A DNA stretch of 64,000 nucleotides from Novosphingobium sp. ERN07. Lineage in GTDB: Bacteria > Pseudomonadota > Alphaproteobacteria > Sphingomonadales > Sphingomonadaceae. The DNA lies in NCBI RefSeq assembly GCF_012641335.1, contig NZ_JABAID010000002.1, positions 455,189 to 519,188 on the forward strand, read 5' to 3'. Made by a program: the position numbers and the translations under genes. This document shows, piece after piece, positions 26,157 through 34,116 of this stretch. The stretch's first letter is position 1, and each line of letters begins with the position of its first letter. A model generated the notes under the pieces. That model worked only from the letters and a program-made list of their open reading frames with translations, was not told the DNA's origin and made no database searches.

Positions 26157-26984
26157 TCAATATTCGAATGTTTCGCTGAACGTGCGGTACGGCTCCGGCG
26201 GACGCACCTCCAGCCGCTGCGACGTATCGGTCCGATAGGTGTTGGACAGGATCGTTGCAGGCCCATCGGGCTTTGGCATGAACACGGGCTTGCCGTCATC
26301 ACCCACATACATCAGGTCGACATTGAAGGCATCGTCCTGCGCCGCTGCTGCGAAAGGAATCCAGCCCATGCCATAAGGTGCGCGGGCCACTTCGAAGCAG
26401 TGGAAATGCCAGATCTTCCACTGGCCGTCCTGTTTGATGAAATCGACGCCGTATTTGATGTAGACGTTGTGCATCCACACCTTCTTGCCCTGCACCAGAT
26501 CCTTTTCGAACATCCACGCAGGCATGTTCTTCGCCTGCTCCACATCGACAAGGCCGGATTCAAGGCCGTTGACGATCCACAGCCCCTTCGCGGTCTGCCC
26601 GTCGCCCGCCACTTCGATCACGGGCGTGGTGACATAGTGGAACACCAGCTTGCTGACCGGCGATGGCCGCCCCTGATGGTAGGACATGATCTTATCCCAA
26701 TCAGTGTAGACGCCAAGATTGCTGTACTGGGCGCGGACGCCCGGCGTCCCCTTCTTCGCCCAGAGCGGGATGATATACGTGTCGCGAAAGGCATTGTGCA
26801 GATACATGTATTTGGAGAACAGATTTTCCACCGCGCCCCGGTCGCGCGTAGCTTGAACTTCGGCCTTAAGCGCCGCCACCTGCTCCTTTATCGCGCCGAG
26901 ATCATCTTTCGCCTGCGCTGGCGCACCAAGGCCGGTTACAGCAGCAAGGCACAGCACGGCCGCCTGCAAGTTCCTCACGGTCAT
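26157..26984 (-). CDS. Exported NTF2/SnoaL-like protein
   Basis: A 275-residue protein with a signal peptide (MTVRNLQAAVLCLAAV, cleavage after PAQA). A short helical segment (IKEQVAALKAEVQATRDR) follows, then an SnoaL_4/NTF2-like domain (VENLFSKYMYLHNAFRD; later DFIKQDGQWKIWHFHCFEV). ATG 26984 is chosen for its GGGAGA ribosome site and signal peptide; the frame continues to 27077. It is periplasmic. Proteins of this kind recur next to TonB receptors in sphingomonad aromatic and terpenoid catabolic loci; the chemistry is unknown. It is transcribed toward the TonB receptor, 156 bases away, and divergently from the deglycosidase genes. Confidence 0.82.
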   Translation of the reverse strand: MTVRNLQAAVLCLAAVTGLGAPAQAKDDLGAIKEQVAALKAEVQATRDRGAVENLFSKYMYLHNAFRDTYIIPLWAKKGTPGVRAQYSNLGVYTDWDKIMSYHQGRPSPVSKLVFHYVTTPVIEVAGDGQTAKGLWIVNGLESGLVDVEQAKNMPAWMFEKDLVQGKKVWMHNVYIKYGVDFIKQDGQWKIWHFHCFEVARAPYGMGWIPFAAAAQDDAFNVDLMYVGDDGKPVFMPKPDGPATILSNTYRTDTSQRLEVRPPEPYRTFSETFEY

Positions 26985-27283
26985 CCACAATCTCCCAATA
27001 CCAGGCATTTTTGCCGGGCTTCGCAAAGGCGTGTCGATCGCGCCGATCATCGCCATTACCAAAATAAGTATGATCATTCTAAATTGAGATCAAGCTCCAT
27101 TTGAACGCTCTTGACGACGGGCCCGACTTAGTAGAACGTAAATTCCAATAGAGGGCATTAGACCCTAGGAGAGAGCGGAGGGCGGGCGCTGTGCGCCCTT
27201 GCGCAATCCCCGACATGCAAACTCGGCACTGACCCCGTATCAGCCCGTGTCCGGCTATCGCAAAACCCACCAAGAGGTGACCT
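26985..27283. promoter_or_regulatory. Divergent promoter region of the C-glycoside locus
   Basis: A 299-base gap between the exported NTF2-like gene and the deglycosidase alpha gene. It is A/T-richer in the middle (27050-27150) and must hold two outward promoters. The only clear structures are an ATGATCAT palindrome near 27072 and a leader hairpin, GGGCGC-TGT-GCGCCC, at 27184-27198. I cannot call -35/-10 boxes with confidence. AGGTG lies ahead of the GTG start at 27284. Confidence 0.45.
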
Positions 27284-28318
27284 GTGTCCAGTAAAATCAA
27301 GCGGGGCGTAAGCCTCTATTCCTACCAGAACGAGACCTTTCAGGGTAAGATGACCCTTGAGGACTGCATCCGCGTAAGCTCCGAACTCGGTGCAAAGGGC
27401 ATCGAGATCATCGGTGAGCAGACCTTTTGGGGCTGGCCAGAATGTGGCGTTGCGCAGGATGATGTCGATAACTGGCACCGCCTGATCGCAAAGTACGATT
27501 GCACTCCGGTCAGCCACGATTTCATGCTCGATTACAAGCGCTACAAGGGCCGCGAGATGCCCTTCGAAGAGCAGGTGGCCAGCGTCAGAAACGATATCGA
27601 TTTCGGCGCGCGCCTTGGCATGAAGTATATCCGCGCGCTCGTCTCGATCGCGCCGGAAGTGCTGGTCGCCGCCGCACCTTATGCCGAAGAAAAGGGCATC
27701 AAGATCCTGATCGAGGTGCACGCGCCGTTGCACTTCGACCATCCGTGGATCGTCCGCCACGCCGAAGCCTTTGAAAAATCCGGCTCTGATGCGCTGGGCT
27801 TCCTACCCGACATGGGCATGTTCCTGTTTTCTTTCCCGCCCGTGTGGAAGGAAAAGTTCATGCGCATCGGCGTGCCCAAACACATCGCCGACTACATCGA
27901 GAAGGCCTATGAAGACCGCGTCCTGTCGGAGTACGTGATCCTGAACGTGCAGCAGATGGGCGGCACCGGCCCGGCCATCGCAATGGCGGAAACCATGCGC
28001 CACAACGCCGCGTTCGAGCCTAAGCGGATGCTCGACTACATGCCGCGCATCCACAATATCCACGGCAAGTTCTACCAGATGAACGAAGACTGCGTGGAAC
28101 CTTCGATCCCCTATGACGAAATCGTCAAGGTGCTGCAGCAGGGTGGCTATGAAGGCTACATCTGCTCGGAATACGAAGGCAACCGCTGGATCGAGGATGC
28201 CGAAGAGCCGGATTCGGTCGAACAGGTCCGTCGCCAGCAGGTGATGCTCGCCAAGCTGCTGGGCGAAACCGAAGTGCCGACAATCAAGACGCCGCTCATG
28301 GCCGTGGCTGCAGAATAA
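27284..28318 (+). CDS. C-glycoside deglycosidase-type alpha subunit (AP-endonuclease-2/xylose-isomerase TIM barrel)
   Basis: A 344-residue cytoplasmic TIM-barrel protein of the sugar phosphate isomerase/epimerase superfamily, starting with GTG. Candidate metal ligands are ordered as in that fold: Glu144 and His146 (LIEVHAPLH), Asp176 (LPDMGMF), His257/His260 (RIHNIHGKFY) and Glu296/Glu298 (SEYEGNRW). Alone it would be an unspecific isomerase call. It is followed 13 bases later by a DUF6379-type beta subunit, the defining partner of C-glycoside deglycosidases (DfgAB/CGD family), which eliminate the aglycone from 3-oxo-glucosyl C-glycosides. A 3-keto-glycoside hydrolase-like gene comes next, which strengthens a 3-keto-sugar role. 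A related O- or N-glycoside substrate is possible. Confidence 0.8.
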   Translation: MSSKIKRGVSLYSYQNETFQGKMTLEDCIRVSSELGAKGIEIIGEQTFWGWPECGVAQDDVDNWHRLIAKYDCTPVSHDFMLDYKRYKGREMPFEEQVASVRNDIDFGARLGMKYIRALVSIAPEVLVAAAPYAEEKGIKILIEVHAPLHFDHPWIVRHAEAFEKSGSDALGFLPDMGMFLFSFPPVWKEKFMRIGVPKHIADYIEKAYEDRVLSEYVILNVQQMGGTGPAIAMAETMRHNAAFEPKRMLDYMPRIHNIHGKFYQMNEDCVEPSIPYDEIVKVLQQGGYEGYICSEYEGNRWIEDAEEPDSVEQVRRQQVMLAKLLGETEVPTIKTPLMAVAAE

Positions 28319-28331
28319 GGAAACCCTGCTG

Positions 28332-28706
28332 ATGATGGACAACAAGATGATCGTCGAAGGCAGCCTTCAGTCTGTCGACGGTGGCTTTTCCTTCCTTGGG
28401 CGCCTGCCCTACTACCGTGGCCTGGGTCTTTCGATGATCGAAGACATTCAGGTTACCGTGGATGGCGAAGTTCAGCCGCGTGAATCCGTGCGCTTTGCCG
28501 TTCGTGGCAAAACCTACACGCTAGATGAAATGGAAACCTGCTACGACAATCGCTGGAACTTTGGCGAAAAGGCGCAGATCATCGTGCTGAACGGCGGGCT
28601 TTCCGCCGGTAGCCACACGATCACGTTCGCCGTGCGCAATCGCGTATCCTACCTGCCCTTCGTCCCCACGACGAAGGACACCAAGGATCTTGCGCTGGCC
28701 GCATAA
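28332..28706 (+). CDS. C-glycoside deglycosidase-type beta subunit (DUF6379)
   Basis: A 124-residue protein matching the small subunit of C-glycoside deglycosidases as I know the family. Features are the block YYRGLGLSMIEDIQVTVDGE, the later YTLDEMETCYDNRWNFGE, and the end strand RVSYLPF. The subunit is a beta-sandwich that packs on the TIM-barrel alpha subunit and is needed for activity. Length is typical. ATG 28332 or 28335; AAGGA precedes at some distance. It is co-transcribed with the alpha subunit. No signal peptide, so the complex is cytoplasmic. Confidence 0.8.
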   Translation: MMDNKMIVEGSLQSVDGGFSFLGRLPYYRGLGLSMIEDIQVTVDGEVQPRESVRFAVRGKTYTLDEMETCYDNRWNFGEKAQIIVLNGGLSAGSHTITFAVRNRVSYLPFVPTTKDTKDLALAA

Positions 28707-28719
28707 GATAAGATCCGCA

Positions 28720-28747
28720 GCGCCCCCGCGAAAACGCGGGGGCCTCG
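28720..28747. repeat. REP-like palindrome / possible terminator
   Basis: GCCCCCGCG-AAAA-CGCGGGGGC is a 9-base perfect stem with an AAAA loop, then CTCGG. It begins about 15 bases after the DUF6379 stop. It is the reverse complement of the repeat type found within mccB at 11365-11389. It may reduce read-through into the DUF1080 gene. Confidence 0.6.
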
Positions 28748-28830
28748 GTATCGAACCGCGCCCAAATTTATCGCTGAGTCATCAGTGAGCCGCACTGCGA
28801 CGGCAAGATTTCTTCAAAAAGCGAAGTCCG

Positions 28831-29664
28831 ATGCTCGCCCGCCGCACCTTGCTACATGGCCTGACCGCCGCGGCGGCCACTGCCGCGCTACCCCGTATCG
28901 CCCTAGCCGCGCATACTGCTTCGGAATGGCGTCCGCTGTTCAACGGCCGCGACCTCGATGGCTGGACGATCTATCAGGACGGCGAAGGCAACGTTGATCG
29001 CCACAACGCGATCCGAATAGAAAAAGGCGTGCTGCACATGTTGGGCAGCAGCTTTACCGGCCCGGATAAGGCAAGTTTCGGTCACATCGCCACCAAGACC
29101 ATCCACGCCAATTATCACCTGCGCATGGACTTTCGCTTTGGCGAGCGCCGCTTTGCGCCGCGTGCATGGCAGCGCCGCAATTCAGGCTTGCTGTATCACA
29201 TGGGCGCTGAGCTTGATCGCCTGTTTCCCGATTGCGTCGAATTCCAGTTCGAAGAAGGCGATATCGGTGATGCAATCATGGTAAACACCAAGGCGCTGCA
29301 AGGACCACAACTGGGCGGAACCCCGCTTTGGCCAACTTACTTCCCCGGGTTGCCAACGACTTACACTGATCCGCTCACTGCCGGAGGAATCGCGCGTCAA
29401 TGGCACCGTCATGCGGGCAATTATGAAAAGATCGATGGCTGGAACACCGTAGACTTGGTTGTCTTTGAAGATCAGGCCGCGCATCTCGTCAACGCACGCA
29501 TCGTCAACACTCTGTTTCGCATGATCGGGCGCGATGGCAAGCCGCTCAAGCAAGGCCGCATCGCGCTCGAATTCGAAGCGGCGGAAGTGTTCATGCGCAA
29601 TGTTATGATCCGGGATTTGTCGGTCGATGACATTGCACTGATAAGGAAGCAAGGTTCCTACTGA
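28831..29664 (+). CDS. Exported 3-keto-disaccharide hydrolase-like protein (DUF1080)
   Basis: A 277-residue protein with a Tat-style leader (MLARRTLLHGLTAAAATAA, cleavage near ALAA). A single 3-keto-disaccharide hydrolase (DUF1080) domain follows, recognisable from WRPLFNGRDLDGW at its start, SGLLYHMGAE in the middle and the final IALEFEAAEVFMRNVMIRDL. This beta-jelly-roll family includes enzymes acting on 3-oxo-glycosides. A periplasmic location would let it release aglycone from O-linked 3-keto-glycosides before or alongside uptake, while the alpha/beta pair handles C-linked ones. The 3-oxidising dehydrogenase needed to make such substrates is not in the window. Confidence 0.82.
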   Translation: MLARRTLLHGLTAAAATAALPRIALAAHTASEWRPLFNGRDLDGWTIYQDGEGNVDRHNAIRIEKGVLHMLGSSFTGPDKASFGHIATKTIHANYHLRMDFRFGERRFAPRAWQRRNSGLLYHMGAELDRLFPDCVEFQFEEGDIGDAIMVNTKALQGPQLGGTPLWPTYFPGLPTTYTDPLTAGGIARQWHRHAGNYEKIDGWNTVDLVVFEDQAAHLVNARIVNTLFRMIGRDGKPLKQGRIALEFEAAEVFMRNVMIRDLSVDDIALIRKQGSY

Positions 29665-29874
29665 AACATTCAGCAGTGGCGGGTTGAATGCGATGCGCAG
29701 GCCCTGAGCGGCTCATAGAGCCGCCATATGCTGTGGTGCATAGGGGCGCTTCTGCTCGTGACGGCCGACATATAGACCGCGTGACAAAGTGCAGCACAGT
29801 TTAAAAATCAGTGCAATCCGCCTCCAACGCAGCGAAGCGCAGCAATTCTAACTATCAGATATAATTAGGAATTA

Positions 29875-29891
29875 TGGTAGCGGAGGAGGGA
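29875..29891. other. tRNA 3'-end fragment, possible attachment-site remnant
   Basis: On the minus strand TCCCTCCTCCGCTACCA equals the last 17 bases (3' T-arm edge, acceptor strand and CCA) of a tRNA of the type ending CTCCTCCGCTACCA. The rest of the tRNA is missing. Integrases commonly target tRNA 3' ends, and integrase/transposase debris lies immediately to the right, so this looks like the scar of an integrated element. Confidence 0.4.
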
Positions 29892-29998
29892 TTTTTCGAT
29901 TCCGCCTAATCCATTGAATATATTTTATTTTTTACAGCGATCGCGCCAGATACCCCTATTGATACCCCCACAGACTGGATAATGCGACAGTCCTCTCC

Positions 29999-30631
29999 CT
30001 GCTGGGCAGGGATATCGGGCCATCGGAGGCCGAACCCTTCTGGACTGCGTTTCTGCGCAAGCTGACGCGCCGAGGGCTGCGCGAGGTGAAGCTGGTGATC
30101 TCCAATGCCCACGAAGGCATCAAGGCGGCTGTCTCCAAGCTGCTGTGTGCTACCTGGCAACGCTGCCGTGTCCACTTCATGCGCAATGCACTAGCCCATG
30201 CCGGCAAGAGCGGTCGGCGCGTGGTGTCCGCGTTCATCGGCACCGCCTTTGCTCAGGAAACGCCCGAGGCCGCGAGCCAGCAATGGCGCTCTGTCGCTGA
30301 CCAGATGCGGCCAAAACTGCCAAAGCTCCCGCTTTGATGGACGATGCTGGCTGAACCCGACGTGCTGGCCTACATGACATTCCCCAAGGAGCACCGCACC
30401 AAGCTGCACAGCACCAACCCCATCGAGCGCCTGAATGGCGAAATCAAACGCAGGACCGAGGTCGTAGGTATCTTCCCCAACGAAGCGGCCATAACTCGCC
30501 TGATCGGCGCCATCCTCATGGAACAGTCCGATGAAGGGACCGTCCAGCGCGCACGCTACATGACACTTGAAACCATGGCCCCAGTCAGCGACAATCCCAT
30601 CGTCATGCTCTCGGCTGTACCCGGAGCATGA
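29999..30631 (+). pseudogene. IS256-family transposase remnant
   Basis: The frame encodes the C-terminal two thirds of an IS256 (mutator-type) transposase: GPSEAEPFWTAFLRKLTRRG, AHEGIKAAV, ATWQRCRVHFMRNAL, then HSTNPIERLNGEIKRRTEVV with the late catalytic Glu, and QRARYMTLETMAP at the end. The N-terminus is missing. A TGA at 30335-30337 interrupts the frame within PKLPL; the same frame resumes straight after it, so there is a point nonsense mutation and divergence but no frameshift. It cannot make an active enzyme. It lies 335 bases downstream of the DUF1080 gene. Confidence 0.85.
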
Positions 30632-30820
30632 CAGGTTCAAACTGATGCCGAAATCGGCGGTGGCCCAATAAGCTACACCATGCCATGGGACACGATCCCC
30701 GATATTGCGAGAGTGGCGCTTGTTTTGAGGCTTGGCCAGTGATCGGCGGTACGGGTCTAAGCTAAGGTCTGGTTCAGGTAGGCAGACGATTGCGGCTCCT
30801 TTCAACCAAGGAGTCGTCTC

Positions 30821-31249
30821 ATGACCAATGTTCTATCTGATGCCCCTGTCACTTCCCTGCGTAGGCGCATGATCGAAGACGTGAACATGCGCCGGTTCAC
30901 GCGGAAGACCCAGTTTGATTACGTGCAACATGTCGCCAGATTCGCCACTTATCTTGGGCGCCCCCCCGATACTGCGACGGCAGAAGAACTCCGGCAATTC
31001 TAGGTCGAACAGCGCGAAGCGGGCATAGGCATCCCGACCATGAACGGCAACGCTTCTGCGCTGCGTTTTTTCACGCACACCATTGAACGCCCGGATCTGT
31101 CCCGCAAGCTCTATACGGTGAAAAACCCGCGCTCCTTGCCTGTTGTCCTCAGCCGCGACGAGGTCATGCTCCTACTCGGCGCGACCAACTACTTGAAGCA
31201 CCAGGCTGCCCTGCCCTCGCAGGGGGCACCCATCAGTTCAAACCTATAA
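30821..31249 (+). pseudogene. Tyrosine recombinase (IS91-associated integrase type), truncated
   Basis: The frame encodes the N-terminal SAM-like domain of a tyrosine integrase: SLRRRMIEDVNMRRFTRKTQ, HVARFATYLGR and ALRFFTHTIERPDL, up to LPVVLSRDEVMLLLGA. This type accompanies IS91-like elements. A TAG at 31001-31003 interrupts the frame (ELRQF stop VEQREAG), and the sequence breaks off after KHQAAL before any catalytic Arg/His/Tyr. It is inactive. With the IS256 remnant it marks a decayed insertion hot spot between the glycoside and amino-acid regions. Confidence 0.8.
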
Positions 31250-31352
31250 TCGTGAAACATGGACTTACAACCGAAGGACCATTGTTACTTATCGCCGGGC
31301 AGGCGAACATGGAAAGAGGAAATTCGCCCGTCTGAAAAGGTTGCCTTCTTCC

Positions 31353-31850
31353 ATGTCTATCTCTCTGACTTGGTCAGCCCCAGCGCATGGCGTGATGTTT
31401 GTGCTATCGGCCTTGCACGCAGGCCCAGCCGCAGCCCAGCAGGGCCTGTACTATGGAGAACCGCTCACCTTGAAGGCGGCGCAAAAGCTTGCCCGCTTGG
31501 CGCGGGAAGAGGCGCAAGCGCGCGGGCTGGCGATGGCCGTGGCTGTCGCCGGGCCCTCCGGCGACCCGATCCTGCTTGAAGTGATGGACCGCACGCAATA
31601 TGCCTCCACTGCGATCGCCCCAGCTAAGGCCCGCACGGCCGCGCGCTTTCGCAAGCCTACCAAGGTGCTGCAGGACGCCACGGCGACAGGCGCGCTCGCC
31701 TATGTTGGGGCCGATGGCGCGCTGGCGCTGGAAGGTGGCGTGCCAGTCATCGTCGCCGGCAATATCGTCGGGGCACTGGGCATCAGCGGCGGCACTTCGA
31801 CGCAGGACGGCGAAGTGGCTGCTGCCGCGCTAAAGCAGTTCAAACCATAA
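31353..31850 (+). CDS. GlcG/HbpS-family haem-binding-like exported protein
   Basis: A 165-residue protein with a signal peptide (MSISLTW..., cleavage after GPAAA) and a GlcG/HbpS (DUF336) domain: LTLKAAQKLARLAREEAQ, MAVAVAGPSGDPILLEVMD, and the terminal glycine-rich GALGISGGTSTQDGEVA. The family includes extracellular haem-sensing HbpS and small accessory proteins of oxidation pathways. ATG 31353 is preferred over a TTG at 31341. It is 54 bases upstream of the exported FAD oxidoreductase gene and probably co-transcribed. Confidence 0.83.
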   Translation: MSISLTWSAPAHGVMFVLSALHAGPAAAQQGLYYGEPLTLKAAQKLARLAREEAQARGLAMAVAVAGPSGDPILLEVMDRTQYASTAIAPAKARTAARFRKPTKVLQDATATGALAYVGADGALALEGGVPVIVAGNIVGALGISGGTSTQDGEVAAAALKQFKP

Positions 31851-31904
31851 GGGGGCATCACCGCCCTACGACAATCAATCAGGATCAATTGGAGTAACTG
31901 TGCC

Positions 31905-33116
31905 ATGACGTTCCAGCGCAGGGCAATTCTTGGTGGGTTCGCGGCCATGGCCGCCGTTCAAGCAGCAGGCGCATTTGCAAAGCCTGGCCGCAAGCTGCGC
32001 ATCGGCGTGATAGGTGGCGGCCTGATCGGCGCTTCGGTTGCCGCGCAGCTGGCCAAGGCCGGTGCAGAGGTTATCGTCTTCGAGAAGACTCGACCCGCTG
32101 CAGGCGCCACGGAAAAGTCGGTCGCATGGATCAACCCGGTGGTCAACGACGCGCACTATATGCAGCTGCGCCTCCAAAGCATGGACGCTTGGCTCGACGA
32201 TGACCGCACGCTGGGAATGAATGCGATCTGGGGCGGTTCAATCAGCTGGGCCTATGCCGACAAAAAGGACTCCCTCCAGACAAAAGCTAGTCTGCTCGAA
32301 ACAACCGACGATCCGCCAGTATATCTCACCAGCGAGGGCATCACCCAAGCCAGCCCTGGCGTGTTTCCCGGCGACGAGGTCAAGCTCGCCTTCCAGACCG
32401 CCAAGGACGGCCATGTAGATCCGGTCTTCGCCACCCAGCGCTATCTGGCTGCAGCCAAGCGCTACGGGGCCAAGGTGCTTTATCCGTGCGAAGTAACCGC
32501 CATCAAGGTCGTCGGCGCCGCGATTGCGGGTGTGAGAACAACCAGAGGCGATTTCGCGCTAGATCATCTGGTTAGCGTGGCTGGTACCGACACGCCGCGT
32601 ATCATGGCGCTCATGGACCGCAATCTGGAACTTGCACACAAGCCGGGTCTGGTGATTCATACCGCTCCACGCCCTGTCACCACGAAACTTGTGTATGAAG
32701 CGTCCAGCATTCTGGAGTTCAAGCAGTATGCCGACGGGCGCTATCTCACCAGCTTCACTGGCGGACCACCGAACCTGCCCCAGCACGCAGAGATCCTGCA
32801 GCACCAGATGGCCTATCCGGACCCGGCGCTGCAACAGTTCCACGCAGACATGCTGATTGCTCGCACCGCCGAATACATGCCCGCCATTGCGCAGGCAAAG
32901 GCCACCAAAGTTCTGCTCGGCTTCCGCCCCTACCCACTCGACAACAAACCGATCGCCGGGCCGGTGCCTGGTATTGAGGGTGCCTATGTAGTCGTCACGC
33001 ATAGCGGCATTACGCTCGCACCGATCCTTGGTCGCTATGCCGCGCAGGAGATCATGACCGGCGTGGCCGCGCCGATTCTCACACCCTATCGCCCCACCCG
33101 GTACATTTCCGCATGA
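31905..33116 (+). CDS. Exported FAD-dependent oxidoreductase (D-amino-acid dehydrogenase/DAO-like)
   Basis: A 403-residue DAO-fold flavoprotein. The N-terminus MTFQRRAILGGFAAMAAV is a twin-arginine-like leader ending near GAFA. The Rossmann site IGVIGGGLIGASVAAQLAKAG follows directly, with EKTRPAAGATEKSVAW after it. The C-terminal FAD contact is VVTHSGITLAPILG. It probably oxidises an amino acid or N-substituted amino acid in the periplasm. It is flanked by a GlcG-like gene upstream and a LysR gene downstream, with the amidase and TonB receptor converging from the right, suggesting a common nitrogenous substrate. Confidence 0.85.
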   Translation: MTFQRRAILGGFAAMAAVQAAGAFAKPGRKLRIGVIGGGLIGASVAAQLAKAGAEVIVFEKTRPAAGATEKSVAWINPVVNDAHYMQLRLQSMDAWLDDDRTLGMNAIWGGSISWAYADKKDSLQTKASLLETTDDPPVYLTSEGITQASPGVFPGDEVKLAFQTAKDGHVDPVFATQRYLAAAKRYGAKVLYPCEVTAIKVVGAAIAGVRTTRGDFALDHLVSVAGTDTPRIMALMDRNLELAHKPGLVIHTAPRPVTTKLVYEASSILEFKQYADGRYLTSFTGGPPNLPQHAEILQHQMAYPDPALQQFHADMLIARTAEYMPAIAQAKATKVLLGFRPYPLDNKPIAGPVPGIEGAYVVVTHSGITLAPILGRYAAQEIMTGVAAPILTPYRPTRYISA

Positions 33117-33222
33117 TCTTCGTTGTCCGAACGGGAGTAAGCTTCCCCATCCTACAAGGGCGGCGTTCAATGGCGCCCGGCAAAGAATTTACAGCTTTGC
33201 GGCCAAGGACTATCAGTCCTCC

Positions 33223-34116
33223 ATGAATTTCCGACAACTCGAAATCTATCAGGCGCTGATGATCGGTGGCTCCGCGTCCCGCGCCGCAGAGTTGCTGAAC
33301 ATTACCCAGCCCGCCGTCAGCCGGGCTATTTCCGAGCTGGAGTACCGAGTGGGCTTCGCGCTGTTCGACCGGGTGAAGGGTCGCCTCATCGCCACCCCCG
33401 AAGGCGAGTTGTTTTTCCGCGATGTCACCAAAGCCTTCACCGGTCTGGATACCCTCCGCGCCTCAGCCGCGCGCATCCGCGATTTCGGATCTGGCAGCCT
33501 GCGTATTGCCAGCCTTGCAGCACTGGGCTCTACACTCGTGCCACGCGCGGTGCGCAAATTCCGCGAGACCAATCCGCAAGTCTCGATCACTTTGCAGATT
33601 CTATCTTCCGCAGCAGTACGCGACCACGTCGTCAACCAGCATTTCGACATCGGCCTTGCTGCCGACGAGGTGGACCTTTCAGGCGTAGACCACAGCGTGT
33701 TCCAGAGTGTACGCGCGGTTTGCGTGATGCCACCTGATCATCCTTTCGCAAACCGGGATGTGGTCCGTGCGGAAGACTTGGATAACATGGCCTTCATCGC
33801 GCTCGCCCCTGAAGACCGCGCCCGCGCCCGCATGACCGAAACGTTCGAAGCTGCCGGCGCCCGCCCCCATATCGTGGTCGAAACCCCGGCATCGCTAACG
33901 GTCTGCGCGCTAGCTCTGGAAGGTGTGGGCCTCGGCCTCGTCAATCCGTTCGCGGCAGACGGGTTCGAACAGCGCGGACTAGTGATCAAGCCCTACGAGC
34001 CGGCAGTCTATTTCCGAGCCTATATCCTGTTCCGGCCGGACGCGCAGCGCGCGCGGCTGGTGCGCGATTTTGTCTCGTCGCTCAATGGCGCCTTGCGTTC
34101 GGGGCCGGGTCAGTAA
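33223..34116 (+). CDS. LysR-family transcriptional regulator
   Basis: A 297-residue LysR regulator. The helix-turn-helix at residues 2-60 (FRQLEIYQALMIGGSASRAAELLNITQPAVSR in parts) and the full effector domain are intact. It follows the FAD oxidoreductase on the same strand and converges with the amidase gene, overlapping its 3' end by 35 bases. A short hairpin, AGGACT-ATC-AGTCCT (33206-33220), lies directly before the ATG, where no good ribosome site is visible. Confidence 0.88.
   Translation: MNFRQLEIYQALMIGGSASRAAELLNITQPAVSRAISELEYRVGFALFDRVKGRLIATPEGELFFRDVTKAFTGLDTLRASAARIRDFGSGSLRIASLAALGSTLVPRAVRKFRETNPQVSITLQILSSAAVRDHVVNQHFDIGLAADEVDLSGVDHSVFQSVRAVCVMPPDHPFANRDVVRAEDLDNMAFIALAPEDRARARMTETFEAAGARPHIVVETPASLTVCALALEGVGLGLVNPFAADGFEQRGLVIKPYEPAVYFRAYILFRPDAQRARLVRDFVSSLNGALRSGPGQ

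Noticed and set aside
33206..33220. AGGACT-ATC-AGTCCT hairpin before the LysR start
   Set aside because: A 6-base stem with a 3-base loop next to a start codon is too common to call a regulatory element without conservation data.
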